Assembly (NCBI GenBank): GCA_013368325.1
Contig: JAACJK010000001.1
Coordinates: 2,728,001 to 2,792,000, forward strand
Reading direction: 5' to 3'
Source: Ephemerocybe angulata
Taxonomy: Eukaryota > Basidiomycota > Agaricomycetes > Agaricales > Psathyrellaceae
DNA: 64,000 bases
Position 1 is the stretch's first letter. Each line of letters opens with the position of its first letter. A model generated the notes under the pieces. That model was not told the DNA's origin, did no database searches, and was given only the letters and a program-made list of their open reading frames with translations. Positions 46,503 to 59,443 of the stretch are shown in pieces. The translations under genes were made by a program, and so were the position numbers.

Positions 46503-48284
46503 CTACGACGGCGGTACCATCGGCTGCTCAAACCCCTCCTTCGTCGTCGGCGACGCCGTCGCATTAAGCGTAACCTCCCCATCGTCCACATGCGGCTCAA
46601 GATCCTCCTGCCTAACCCCACGGACATTAACCGCATAGCTCCTACACGCATCCACGCTCTCCTTCAACCGCTCGTCCTCCCTATCATACACAACGACCTT
46701 GAAACCCTTCTCGCCTTTACGATTCCGCGGCACCTCAGCCGCGCACCCAAAGTTGTACTGCAAACACTCCTGCACCGTGGGCAGCATCATCTTGTCGGGC
46801 GCATAGGTACCCGAGTTGTTGTCGACGACGAGCTCCCACTCGACGTCCTCGTCTGCAATCGAGTCGTTGAACTTCGCCCACCCGCCGACGGGGCGCGGGT
46901 GGAACTCGCCCGAGTAGCGCACCTTGTGCGCGCAGTTCGCGTGCAAAGCATGCTTGCTCGCAAAGTCCACAAAGAACGCCGCGCCCGTCTCGCTGAAGCG
47001 CCAGGTATCGTCCACGGACGAGATGATGTACGTGTACACCGCGGGCTTGATGCGCTTGTCCTCCTCGAGTGCGCCGGACGCGCCTCCAGATGCGGACGAG
47101 GTCGAGTTCGAGCGCGACGCGGTCCGCCGCACGCCGTGGACGTTCTCTGGGGCAGCGTCGGAGCCGGCGTTGAGGACGTCGCGGAGGGAGACGGGCTCCT
47201 CCGTCCCATCTTCGCGGCGGTTGTCGATCGTGCCGGCGCCGTTGCTCGCCAGTCTCGCGTACAGCATGCGATGTCCCGCCTGAATCCCGCTGCGCACCGC
47301 CAGACTCGCAGGCCCGCTCCCAAAGATCTTCTGCGCCGCGGGGTACTTCTCGTTCCAGGGCTGGTGCACATCCCGGAAGAAGAGCTTCACCGCCTCCAAG
47401 TTAAACTTCCACGTCGAGTACAGTCTCGCATCGCGCTTCTGCGCGGGCGGCGCATGTGCATGTGCGCCTCCCGACGACGCCGGGTTGAGCGCGCTGCTCG
47501 TGAAGAGCCCGACGGTGGGCGAGAAGTGGCGCGTGAAGCGCACAGGCCCGTCGAAGAGGTACTGGAACTCGTGCTTCTGGCGCATCGTGCTGTGCGTCGA
47601 GTCGATCTTGAGCCAGAACGTCCCGCGCTGCTTGCGCAGGGAGAGGACGGGCCCGTCGATCTCGACCTCCTTCGCGCCCGCGGTCAGCGAGATGTTGAAC
47701 TTGCCGATGAAGTCGTCCGTCGCGGAGCCCTCGTCCTTGTCCATGACCTCGACGGAGAGCGTCGCTGTCGCGGGGACGTTCCGGATGCGCCAGACCTCGT
47801 TCCAGACCGGCGCGAGCGTGTTTTTTATGACGTTCGAGCTGTGGGTGGGTGGGGGATAAAGGTGTGAGTGGGCGTGTGAGGGAGGGCGCGAATGGGACGC
47901 ACACAAATGTGATCTGGCCGTCTATCGTGGCGGAGAAGTAGGGGTCGGCAAGCCCGACGACGTCCATCTTCGGCAGCCCCGACGCTCCAATAAACTAGAT
48001 TAGATAAACCCATCGAGAAACAGCGGGCGGGCGGACATAGCAGAAAACATAGAGCGGGAAGGTGGGCAGTCAGAATGTATACGGATGGATACTGTGGAGA
48101 TGTGAAGAGAGATCCGACGTACATGAATCTCCACATCCATGAGCGGGACCTCGATCCCCAGCTCCCCGAGCCGCTTCTCGATGGAGACCTTCCTCTCCTC
48201 TGCCTTGTCCTTCGTCTTGTGTATTGTATCGTTCAGCGACTCGATCATATGGCTCATGCTAAGCAGGTTCTTTCGTCCAGGCAT
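46503..48284 (-). CDS. C2-domain protein
   Basis: Three main exons. A short helical start (MSHMIESLNDTIHKTKDKAE) precedes a C2 domain: FIGASGLPKMDVVGLADPYF, SNVIKNTLAPVWNEVWRI and VEVMDKDEGSATDDFIGKF, with the Asp residues of a Ca2+-binding C2 fold. The remaining 380 residues hold conserved-looking text (FRDVHQPWNEKYPAAQKIFG; DDTWRFSETGAAFFVDFASK; ELVVDNNSGTYAPDK; FKVVVYDREDERLKESVDAC) with no domain I know. Similar C2 plus C-terminal proteins are widespread in fungi. It probably binds membranes in a Ca2+-dependent way; the enzyme activity, if any, is unknown. The GC content here is high. Confidence 0.8.
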
Positions 48285-48908
48285 CTTGTGGAGCTATGAG
48301 GTAGCAGCGGCAATTAGTAGTATTAGGGTCACAGAAAAGTCGGTCAGCGTCAACAGCTAGTCGCAAACGAAACTGGATGGGTAGGTGGAAGATGGTGAGA
48401 GGGAGAGAGAGAGAAGAAGCAAGGAAAGCTAGAAACCCTGCAATAACGGGCCCAAACTCAGCCTTAAATCACTTGATATCGGAGGAGCTGCGCCGGGGCG
48501 CTAACTTGAAGGGAAAAGCTGTGAATACCAGTGCGCCCATGCGACTTCCACTAGAACTTGATAGTCTTCCACTAGAGCATTCTTTCAACCGTAGAGAGGC
48601 CGCAGAAGGTCTGAAACTTGAGCGCTGGGAGCCTACATATGTAAGCCCACTTGACGTTTCGGCGAACTTGGGATCAGTTGCAAGTCAAGGAGAGAAAAGC
48701 GCCCCGTGGTACCCGGACCATTCAACTCGCGCGGCAAAGCCATTCCGGCACAGCACGAATACTTGCTGACGAGCGTATTTCAAGGAGAACGGAATTAAAG
48801 AAACAGAGCAATACAGGCCGGATAGAGAAACAGGACACTACGCCTATCGACAGCGGAAAACAGATCGGTCGCGAACTTTACACGATACATACACCCAACA
48901 GAATCAAT
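48285..48908. other. Intergenic region between tandem minus-strand genes
   Basis: About 620 bases, holding the promoter of the C2 gene and the 3' flank of Rae1. No gene seen. Confidence 0.5.
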
Positions 48909-50410
48909 CTACTTTCTGTTCCTCTTTCGCACCTCCTCGTCCTTGCAGGCGTGGATCATGATCTTGTTGGGGTGACCGGGCGTCATCCCAGTGTGTCCCT
49001 TCGACCAGTCATACGAAACAGCGTAGGCGAAGAGGTTGCCGGTGCGGTTGAAGGCAGTGGTGGAAATGGGGCCAGGGGCAGCCTCGAAAGCTAGAAAAGG
49101 ATTGTCAGTTATGAAGCTCAACTCCAAGAAGGGGGTAGAAACGCACTCTTTAGGCGGGTACGGGCATCCTTGTCCCAGAAGTGGATAGTACCGTCAGAGC
49201 CTAAAAGGACAGTCAGTAGCCGAAAGGGTTAAGCAAAGGTAATTGGCGTACCGCAAGTGGAGAAGGTTCCATGGACGGGGTGGAAGGAGATATCATTCAC
49301 AGCGTAGACGAGAGCCTGATCCTTTGAGTTGGGTACAGAGTCGCGGCGGTGGCACTTGAACGAGAAGTTGTTACTACACGGGGGTTAGTGAGCGAATAAT
49401 TGGTGAGCGTTAAGAGATACTGACGAAGCATCCTTGTCTTCAACGTATCTAAGGAAAGGTGTCAGTATAATCATAAGCAGGAGTAAGGTCCGACGTACTG
49501 AATGGCGACACGCCCTTCCACACTTCCAACTGCAAAGCCGCTGTTCTGCGAAGCTGAGAAACACGACACGACGCGAGTCTGCCACTTCAGAGGAGATGTG
49601 ATAGTCTACAGAAACGAGTCAGCCCAAGTCAGCCAGCCGGAACCGGGCCAAAGACACACCTTGAACGCCTGCCCCGGGTTGGTAAGGTTAAAGATTTGGA
49701 TATGGCGCTCAGCGGTTCCAACAGCCATCAAAGGGTACTGGATATCGAAGGTATAGCAGCGTTCTGGCAGTTGTACGGTAGCGACGGGGTTCGGCGTTCG
49801 AAGATCCCAGTACTACAGGTAATAGAATGAGTGACTCCAAGCATTCTTGAGAGAGTCGCTCGCCAACGCACCTTGATCGTCTTGTCCCAACTTCCTGTTG
49901 CAAGAATTCCTTGTCCGGGAGCATCGACCCAGCCAACAACACTGATAGGCGCATCGTGCTGGGCTACTTGACTCGGCACCCCTGTCGTCACGTCGAACAT
50001 CCTTCCAGCATTGTCGGCACCGCCGGAAAAGATTTTGTTCCCTTCCTACAGAAACACCACCGTACGCGTCAGAATCAACGTCTCTACGTAGGAATGGTAC
50101 CCACCTTGTTCCAGCAAACATCCAACACGGGGCCTTGGTGCGGGTACATGGCCTTTCCTTGGGACTGGCCTTGAGGGCCGATTTCATAAATCCGGACCTA
50201 TGAATCATTTAGAATGCGCGTCCACCGCGACACCGTCGATATCCAGACACGTACGCTATTATCCCAGCTTCCAACCGCCAAGTACTCTGCTGCAGGCGAA
50301 AAGGAGATCGAGGAGATAGAATCGGTAGGGGGCTCGGAAACTTCGACGTCTTTCTCGCCAGACGCTGTGTTGGTCACGGCCGTGGCCGCTGAAGAGCCAA
50401 AGAACGACAT
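48909..50410 (-). CDS. RAE1: WD40 mRNA export factor Rae1/Gle2
   Basis: Many-exon gene of about 350 residues: [12 protein letters not shown] start, [110 protein letters not shown] and a C-terminal [20 protein letters not shown] ending EEVRKRNRK. These are the seven WD blades of Rae1/Gle2, which binds the GLEBS motif of Nup98-type nucleoporins and acts in mRNA export. Sequence match is strong throughout. The same window holds the Nup159-like gene, a fellow pore factor, but they are 23 kb apart. Confidence 0.93.
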
Positions 50411-51057
50411 TGTGTCGTCGTCGTCCCTTTTACGCGGTAGTTAGGCGCTGGAGAGTGTGGAGGGAGATATTGGAGGCCAAGCTTGGCGAGCGCGAGGCAG
50501 GGAGATGGTGGTCACGGTTCGAGTTTGGGCTTGCTTGATTTAGAAAGCCTTTGCCGCGTCCAAGTCCGATTCAGACACATGCCCTTTCGAGACTCATCTG
50601 TGCGCCCTTCTCAATTTTTGAAGCACTAGCACGTATATTTCATAGCGCAAGAATAACAATAATGCTACAAGAAGTGGAAGGCATGTCCAAATCGCATTCT
50701 ATGCCCATTAAAGGCGCGCAACTCAGAGAAAGTCATAGATAAAGAAAGCTGGGTACTTCGGGTTTTCGTAATGAGAAAAGGTGTGACGGACTGTGGTCAT
50801 TAATATACATCATCAAAAAGCAAAGCAATGAAAGAAGCCCTGAACCGAGGAACCTGAAGATGCACTGGGTCTATGGGAATATTATAAGCTGATAAGTTGT
50901 ATAGTGCTGCAGTCCCAAGCGGATATGATATGGAGTCAGGATGAATGAATGTGCTGACTCGAGGAATGTGATATAAGAAGGTGGGTATAACCCTCAAGAA
51001 GGCCTGGTGAAAAAGCGACAATGGAGGTCATGCAATGGAGAAAGAAGAAGAAGCCAT
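50411..51057. other. Intergenic region between tandem minus-strand genes
   Basis: About 650 bases holding the Rae1 promoter and the 3' flank of the Ca2+-ATPase gene. Nothing else is seen. Confidence 0.5.
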
Positions 51058-54000
51058 CTAAACGATATTCTGCTTGCCGGAATACTTCTTGTATACTGGG
51101 TCGTCATGCGGGGTGTCGGGATGTATCTGCAACTTGCCCTCCCACAGCGCGTACGAAGATTTCGACGGGTCGTGATGTGCAGGATCTGAGAGGGAGCCAG
51201 CGGGTTGCCTGTAAGTCGCACCAGCAACGGCTGCCGCCATCACCATCGTCGGGGCCATCGTCATAATAGACGCGATAGGCGTCTCGCCACCAGCGTTGAT
51301 GCGGGCGTTGCGACTCTTGTTGACGAAGGATGATGATCGAAGACGGGCGCCACGAATGCCGGCGAACGTTGACAGGTTGTCCTGGACAAGTGCGAGCGCG
51401 CCGCCCCAGCCTTCGCGCTCCGACGGCGCCGCGGTAGGCAGGACTTCAGGCTTGCCAAACAACCCGAGAGCGTTGAAGAGCTTGAAGAACGGTTCATTCG
51501 GCATGCAGCGAACGACGGCACCCCAGGGGATGGAGACGAATCCGAGAGCCAAGGAGATTCCCCACTCGCGTCCGCCGATGCGCCTGACCTGGAACGCTGA
51601 GCTACCGACGAAAATGATGACGACCTGGATTGCAATTTCTATAGAAGAGTTAGTAATGAAATTGAATGAAACAATTCACGACATACCGATTGCAGTGATG
51701 ACGAGGAAATAGCGGTTCTTGGTGATGCCCTCAAAGATGTTCAGCTTGTTGTCCAACCGACGGCAATTGACCGAATTGAAGATTTGCGCGAAGACGAAAG
51801 CATTGAATACCAGCGTTTTCAAGGTGCGATGGCCCTCGAAGGTGTCGGGGAGATTTAGGAAATCCAGACCGCGGAAGTGGAAGATTAGGATAACGATGAT
51901 CTGGTAGATGGACTGCATCAATATCATCTTGTACATGTCGACGGAGAAAAGGGGCGCGGTTTTCCTATCGGGCTTCCGGTTGAGGAGGGACTCGGTGGCA
52001 GGATCGGTGGCGAGGGCGAGAGCGGCGAAAGTATCCATAATGATGTTAATCCACAGGAGCTGGACGGCGGACAGAACTGACTCCTCCTCCACGGAAGAGA
52101 CGGCAGAGACGAAGGTGATCACGACGGCCGTGACGTTGGTCGAGATCTGGAACTGCAAGAATTTGCGCACGGCGTCGTTGACACAACGACCCCACATAAT
52201 GGCCTTGACAATCGAGGTGAAATTGTCGTCCATCAAGATGATGTCGGAAGCCTCCTTCGCAACCTCAGTACCCGCAATACCCATCGAAAACCCGACATTC
52301 GCAGTCTTTAGAGCAGGACCATCATTCGTTCCGTCGCCAGTAACACCAACGACCTCGCCAATGGACTTGAGAGTCTCGACCAAGATCTTCTTGTCTTCTG
52401 GGGAAGAGCGAGCGAGGACTTGCAGGCGGGGGACGATTTCGAGACGATCAGCGTTGGAGAGTTGCCTGAAAACGGGACCCTCCATGATAATACCGCCGGG
52501 GGTGAAGATGCCGCATTGAGCAGCGATGGACCGAGCGGTGAGAACGTTGTCACCAGTACACATTTTAACGGTCACACCAGCGAGGCGGCACTTCTCGACG
52601 GCATCGGCAACACCAGGGCGAAGGGGGTCCTCGATACCAGTGATGGCGATCAAGGTCATGTCCTTGGCGAGGTCCTCGTAGTCGACTTCATTCTCAACGT
52701 CGCGCTCCATGTTGGCTGGTGGCCAAGAGGGGAAGTCGCGATAGCAGAGGGCGATGGTACGGAGAGTTTGGTTGGCGTAGAAGATGATGGTTCGGCTGAT
52801 GTTGTCCTTAGCAAGGTCATCGATAGCAACGGTGGAGATTTCGTCAGGACCAGAACCACCGTTCTCTCGAACGACCATGTGAGTTGAGCATCGCTTGGAG
52901 AGGATTTCGCTGGCCCCCTTGGCGTAGAAACGGTACCCGCCAGACTTCAGTTTGACAACAGTTCCCATCGCTTTCCTTTCGCTGGAAAAGGGAACCATCT
53001 GTATGACCTCGGCTTGGTCGCGAGTCGTCTTGAAGTCTGCCCAATCAAGATCAGCGGCAAACTGGAGAAGGGCCGTCTCGGTCTTGCTGCCGACAAAGAT
53101 GATCTCGCCGGTCTCGGGATGGGTGTCCTGGAACGCCGTAGAGTTGACAGAGATCGCTTCGTTGAAGAGCTCGCGGATAGAAGGGGGGAGGGTTTCGTTG
53201 AGCTTGGCCTGGTCCACAGAAAAGTCCTCTGCGTGCTTGCGAACTACCTGGCCAGTCGACGCTGATTGCTCGGTTTCGCCTGCATTTGACCGAGCTGCAT
53301 TCTCGTGGAGAAGACGAACAAACTTGCAGTTGACGCCAACCGATCCAGCAACGACACTCATCGAGTTCTGTGTGAGGGTGCCAGTCTTGTCGGTGCAAAT
53401 GACGGAGGCGTTGGCCATGGTCTCGCAGGATCCAAGGACGCGAACCAATAAGTTTTCCTGGGTCATCCGTTTGGTCGCGAAAGCGAGGGCGAGGGTGACA
53501 GCCAAGGGCAAACCTGTAAGTGAGGTATGAGTTTAGGAACACGCGTAAGGATGAACATGTACTTGCCTTCGGGGACAGCGACAACGATGAGGGTGACCGC
53601 GATAATCAAGATGTTGACGAAGGCGATACCTTTCTCTGCAGGCGTTCTCACTGGATCGCCTGTGCCGAGCTGGACGAAGAATCGAATCATGAGAGCAATG
53701 AAGAGGGCCAAGCCGGCGATCGATCCAATCTTGGCGATAAGTTCGGCGAGTGCATTGAGCTTCAGTTGGAGAGGCGTGTTTTCCGTGTCGCCGCGAAGTG
53801 CTACAAAGACAATTAGAACTCGCTGTTAGGCAAAGGACCAAGGAGCTCACCCATCATGATGCGACCGTTGAAACTCTTCGTACCAACCGCCACAACAACA
53901 TACTTTCCGACGCCTTCGAGTACCTTGCTGCCACTGATCATGAAGCAGTCGACGTGTAGAGAATGAGGGTCATTGCTTTCCGCGGTCGCTTGGCGGTAAA

Positions 54001-55593
54001 GCTCGGCGACGTCTTCAAACGGCAACTTCTTGATAGCGTCGCTTTCTCCAGTTGCCCCAGACTCGTCGCACTTGACATTGTGACCGGACAGGAAGATCCC
54101 ATCGCAAGGCAAAATTTCACCAGGTTCAAGCAAGGCAATGTCTCCAACGACAACCTCTTTAACATCGATGACCTTCTCGACACCATCGCGGATCACTTTG
54201 ACACCGCGCTCCTCCTTCTTGTCATTGAGAACTCGGAACTGCCGCTCCTTCTGATAGTCGTTGACCGAGCCGACGATAACCTAAGATACTCATCAGCCAA
54301 ATCTCAGAAAACCTTCGAGGAGATAACATACCACGATAGCAACAGCAACCATGATGGCCACTCCCTCAACCCAATCGACAGGGGGCTCGTCATTCTTTCG
54401 CGGTGTTCCGAAGTCTTGGAATAACCCCAAAGCGAGCGAAATAACGGCGGCGATGCACAGTAGAACCTAGGGGAAATTTAGTGGGTATTTCGAACGGCTA
54501 ATGGAAAGTTTCGTACCAAAACTTTGTCCTTGAGAGCCATCCACATCAATTGGAGGAGAGATTTGCTGGCGCGCGTCGGCAAGACATTCTCGCCGTATAT
54601 CCGCTTGCGGTCTTCCATCGACGCATTGACGGCAGTGGTATTCTCTCCCTCGAGCGTAGGCGACGCAGCCGTTGTTTGGCCACTAGGGGCGGTAAGCATG
54701 ATGTCAGGGACCTTCTCCTTCTCTGCGTACTGGGGTTCTGACTCGTGGCGCTGAGACGCGCCGAGACCGGCCCCGGATGCGCTGGAGGTACCCACTGCCT
54801 GAGAGGACGTCAAACCACGCTCAACGCTCGTACCGAGTCCTCGTAGCAACCCAGCGGCTCCACCAAAGCTAGCGAGAGTGTCGAGATTCTTCGGGTCGAG
54901 CATGTGGGCGAGTTCGTAGGGCTTGAACGCGAAAGGAGCGGGGTTAATGGCGGCGTCTTGCTCGAGCTCAATCTGATGAGCTGTCTTGCCATCGTCCTCC
55001 GACGGTTCCCCTTTCTTCTTCTTGTCCTTCTTATCCTGCTTCTTCTTGCTGACAGAGTCCGAGTCGCCGGATTTCGAGGTTTTGCTAGAGTTCAGGACAG
55101 AACTGGCGTCAACATGGGTTGCGGACGTGGCTGCTGAATGGACGTGCCGAAGATCAGAGTCTGAGAGACCGTGGTCTTCTGACCCCGCCTCTGTAGTACT
55201 TGTTGCATTGCTAGGCCGTCGCGACGTCGACTGGCCAGACGCGTTTTCAGGCTTCAGCAGACCCAGAGACGTCATGCCCGACTTCTCTTCAGGCTTGTTG
55301 TCGCGAAGAGCGAGGGATGTGTGAAAATGGACAGAATGTGTGGATATCGTTGGGGAGGGGGGAATAGTGAGAGAGTCTGACATATCAGAGGGGACAGGGG
55401 AAGGAGGGCCATCTTCGGTTGGTCGACCCGTATATGTAGGGGATCTTGGTGACAGTAAATTGGCGCCTTCCGAGCTTTGCTGGCTGGTTACCACGTTGTC
55501 TGAGTCGTCGTGAACGAGGGAGGGTGTGGACGCAAGGTGCGTGACGATGCTTATTGACGGGATGGTAGGGCCGCCATCGTGAGGTGCTGCCAT
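51058..55593 (-). CDS. PMC1: P-type Ca2+-ATPase, Pmc1 type
   Basis: P2B-type calcium pump of about 1,400 residues, expected in the vacuolar membrane. Motifs: CDESGATGESD (actuator TGES), VAVPEG in helix 4 followed by LPLAVTLALAFATKRM, ICTDKTGTLTQNSM (phosphorylated Asp), VTGDGTNDGPALK (hinge). The N-terminal 330 residues before the pump are unusual for yeast Pmc1: Ser/Pro-rich, with a Lys run (KKKQDKKDKKKKGE) and AFKPYELAHMLDPKNLDTLA just before helix 1. The C-terminus after the last helices (LALVQDNLSTFAGIRGARL) is basic. ATG at 55593 chosen; an in-frame ATG at 55719 would add 42 residues with low quality. At least four introns. Confidence 0.9.
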
Positions 55594-58500
55594 TGTTGCT
55601 GCGAGGTGGGGGTCAAGCCTGCAGGTTGCTGTGTTCTTGTCAGAAGAATGTCCCAAACAGTTCCAAGGGTTGGCCCCTCCATATAAACGTTGCACACCTT
55701 TCCGACGCCAAGCTCGCACAGCCTTTTACTAAACCGGTTCGGAATCCGAATCAGATGAACCAGTGTGCTCCACGTCTGGGATGTCTGCCCGCTGCTGTCG
55801 CCGACTTCTGGTGCTTCTGTGTACGGCGCAGCAATGGCAGTGAGCGTCGGGGCGATGGTGGTGGGAGGAAGGAAGGAATCTACTTCACTAAGCGCCGAGA
55901 CGCAGTGCTTAGAGATGGGAAAGTGTTAGGTAAGCATTGTTCAACAGAACGGCCAAGCCATTTCTGACTTCCGAATATATTCCATGCCCAGCGCACCCAG
56001 GCGCACCCCTTGCCAAATGACCGCTCCTTGGTACGACTCAAATGGAATACATATCGTCATGCAGAGCAATCCCTTTGAAGCAGCCCTTTGCAAACATGAC
56101 GACATACGGCTCTATTGAAATTCTCCACAATGACTAGCTCTCTTCTTGGCCCAACAGTTTGGTATGGACGAGACCTGTGCGCTGGAGAACACTCCCTCCA
56201 TGACATGGATACGCCAGGATACGCCGTAGGTGGCACTCAAGCTCAAAGCTATGGTAGACATTTGACAAACTTCTGTCCTCACGAACGCACGTTGCTGCTT
56301 GCATCCAAGTCGCATCATCCACGTCTTGGTATCTCTTGGAATGCCGGCACCCCTGAAAAGCCAAAATCCCGCACTCTTTCCTTCTGTCAGGCTTGGATTG
56401 AAACCAAGGTCGAATACTTCACAACGGCTTTGTGATCATCTTGCTCGTCATGATCGATACTTGTTCAGAATTAGACGCGCTGCGCAGTGACCATTCTTCA
56501 TTCAGGCGAACGGTCACCGTCGTGGGTGTTCGGTCTCCATACATTCTACCGTCAGTATCAGTAACTCAAATATGAAGAAATGCAAGTTTGCCACAGTTTT
56601 CCTCACGCCTACATTCCCTCCAAGTCGACTTGGCCAACAAAACTCATTGTTCCCTGCGATCTGCGCCACGACACCCTTCCATCGTGCCAATGACCACTAA
56701 TGACACTGCCTTGTCAACCAGCCTGCTGGATCTACCTTATCGTGTTTTTTTCTCCCTCGGCTTGCTCCAACCGACACGAAATACTCCTGCGTAAGGTGGG
56801 CTCAATGCCAGGTTTGGTCTTCATACAAGGAAGTTTTCTTGATCATCTTGCGCTGTCGTATACTAGGCAGTGCACGAGATCGTTCTCGGCTGATACTCGC
56901 CTCTCGTGTAGCGCGGTGCTGCTCGAGAAGTAGAAGAACAGGCGCATGGGCCTACTGGACTGAGGCCGGCGTCCAGATCTCTCACAGATGGACAATGAGG
57001 ACACTTGCCACTCCGTATGCACCCTTGGCTTGGGCTCGAACTTGTTACAAGGCGGGTTCTTCGGAATATTTACCATGGGCCGCAAGACCCTTCTTGATTT
57101 CGGGACTTAGATATGCTCCACCCTTGGCTATAAGTCTGTTCGATCCCGCTATTTACTTCGCTCTTGCAAACCGGCTCAAAAAAGTGGGCGCGTCCCGAAA
57201 CCTGCATGACGGGCATCGACGCGCTAAGACCGCCAACGCGACTAGAAGACGCGCCTCGAGTTTTTCCAATATTAATTGGTCTAGGGTTACTTCGCGGTCG
57301 TATGCAGTATCACTGTCTATCTAAGCTCTATAGGTTGCTGGATCGTATGAATGGCTTGGTCTTTCCTCTCCAGGGCATACCTCGAGGCCGACGTGTGGTT
57401 TGTCCCGAATGCGGGATGCGCGTCTAATTTACGACGCGTGTTCTCTTCATGTCTTCACTCGCTGCGGATAATGAGCATCTTGGCTCCGTCATCATCTAAA
57501 AGGAGACTAGGGAAGTGAATCTGGGGACTAGGAAAGGGTCGAACACACCTACGAGGCGTGCACTCTTATGTACCATGGTAGGTCCTGAAACCTGGACAAA
57601 ACTCCTCTCCAAGGCTTATTTCCAGACTCCGGTGCGGAATGAACGTCATGTCCGTCTGCGCACACGGGGGGTGAGGCCTGTACTAATTTCACCTGTTTCC
57701 GAGGCCCTTGGCCCAGTCATCGACTTGTGCAAACTTTATGTCTCTTCTTTGTCTCTTCCTTTGCCTATGAAACGTGAGACTGACACTTGTCAATCGCCAC
57801 CAATTCACTCTACTAATCTAGCACCTTTCGGCCGTCAGGAGGTACACGACGAACAAACGTTGGTGCCACATACTCTATGCAAATACCTCAAAGGTTAACC
57901 CGCACTGCCCTGAGTTGAACCAGCTGAACTCTCAAAACGGCGAGAAGGCGAACGAATTCAAGGGAGAAGAACGACACGAGCTGATGCCCCTGGTCGACCT
58001 GAAGTCGTCGGAAAAGAACCCTCGAACCCTCTATTTCGGATCGACACACCTTTCAGAGTCATTTGACTGTGTTCTTCGCCCTAGTCCCCTATAGAATGGA
58101 ACTTCTATAAGCACCAGTATCACGCACAACAGCGATAGCACTGTATCGCAGTTATGTCTCCTCCATTTCATTCAGTCCACCGAGTTAACACACCTTCCAA
58201 AGCGCTGGAATTGCGAAGGCCCAGAATTGCGGTGACCTTCCGATGAGTCGCAGCAGCATGAATAGCTCACGATGGAAGCATCTCAGCAGTGGGAACGTAC
58301 TACATCTTTATAGATAAGGATAAAGATCGCAGACGTGCTGTGGGGTCCCATGATATTGATTCCGGCGGCATTCCGGCCCTTGGGCGCTCATCGAACAGGG
58401 CGCTTATTTAAGGTAAGCGCCTGGAGATTGATTGACAGGTGGTACCTGCGTTGCCATGAGCGGGCCTGGAGATGGCATCAAGTTGCGACTTTAGCGAATA

Positions 58501-59356
58501 GATTCGCATCTCACCGCAGAGGAGCACTCCGTCCTTACTTGTCTGATCCGGAGACGGATAGTGCGCAGCCTCCGTACTCATCGGGCGGGATAGCCTGACA
58601 TTTGTTTTGCATGTCCATCCTCAAGCACCCTTCAGGCCTTCGGGCAGCAGGCCTGATGAGCCGTGACTTGTGGACTCGCTGGAGGTCACGAGCCTCTTAC
58701 CCTTCCTCCATGTACCCTCCAGGCGAGTCCCAGGCCTCAGACCTCAATTGCGAAGGCAGGAGCATCTTCCCTGGCGCCGAGGCGGTAGGATATATTGATG
58801 AATAGGTAGTCCAAACGAACCCATTTTGATGTGGATACGGTGATACCAATGAGAAAGGGAGAGAATTCCTCACTGCGGCGCGCGCACCATTACGGTGCAC
58901 AGGAGCTTTAGGGAGAGCGATCCTCATTCATAAGTCGCTACAAGTCAAGTCGACGACGGTCGTGGAAGGAAGCGTTGTTGACACTGCAGTTAGAGAGCGC
59001 GGGAGCACGAGGTCGAGTATTCGCCCATGTGACCGATAAGGGGCTCGAGACACTTCCGCCTTGTGTCACGAGTGCTTACCTGAGCTTGCGAAGCGCCTAA
59101 TAGTAATATGAGAGCGCAATAATTGTCTACGAGGGGCGGACCACACATATCAGTGCTCTCTGTGAGTTGGTTGGAGCGTCCGATTGCTACGCTATCAGAT
59201 GAGGATGCCCCCAAGGGCCGAGGGGGGCAGAGTACCTTTTGTGCATCTCCTAGCCCATAACCAGCTCACACCGGAGATCGCGCTGGATAGAGGCAGCTGG
59301 AGTTTTGTGACAACCAGGGTCACTCTCTTCCTTCGCCAATAAGAGCAAAAAAGTGG
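55594..59356. other. Gene-poor tract, left part
   Basis: About 3.8 kb. Many frames of 60-160 codons occur on both strands but none has a recognised motif, a start with a leader and a consistent intron chain. The first few hundred bases belong to the Ca2+-ATPase promoter. The longest frame (56839-57324, +) is Arg/Ser-rich. I found no inverted-repeat ends or transposase text. It may contain decayed genes. Confidence 0.45.
59347..59352 (-). terminator. Pol III terminator of tRNA-Arg
   Basis: Six T on the minus strand just downstream of the tRNA 3' end. Confidence 0.75.
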
Positions 59357-59443
59357 CGACGAACCTGAGACTCGAACTCAGAATCTCCAGCTGGTGGTTG
59401 TAGAAACCGGAAACTGGCGCGTTAACCATTACGCTAGCCCGCC
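59357..59443 (-). tRNA. tRNA-Arg (CCG) with 14-nt intron
   Basis: On the minus strand: acceptor GGCGGGC pairs with GTTCGTC (three G-U pairs), D-arm GCGT/ACGC with AATGGTTA loop typical of arginine tRNAs, anticodon stem CCAGT/GCTGG, loop TTCCGG giving anticodon CCG (reads CGG), T-arm CTGAG-TTCGAGT-CTCAG. A 14-base intron (TTTCTACAACCACC) follows position 37. The discriminator is G, and the bases CCA happen to follow in the genome (59356-59354) before a T-run terminator. Confidence 0.88.

Noticed and set aside
46476..47867. 463-codon plus-strand open frame
   Set aside because: Antisense to the GC-rich C2 gene; Arg/Val-rich shadow without motifs.
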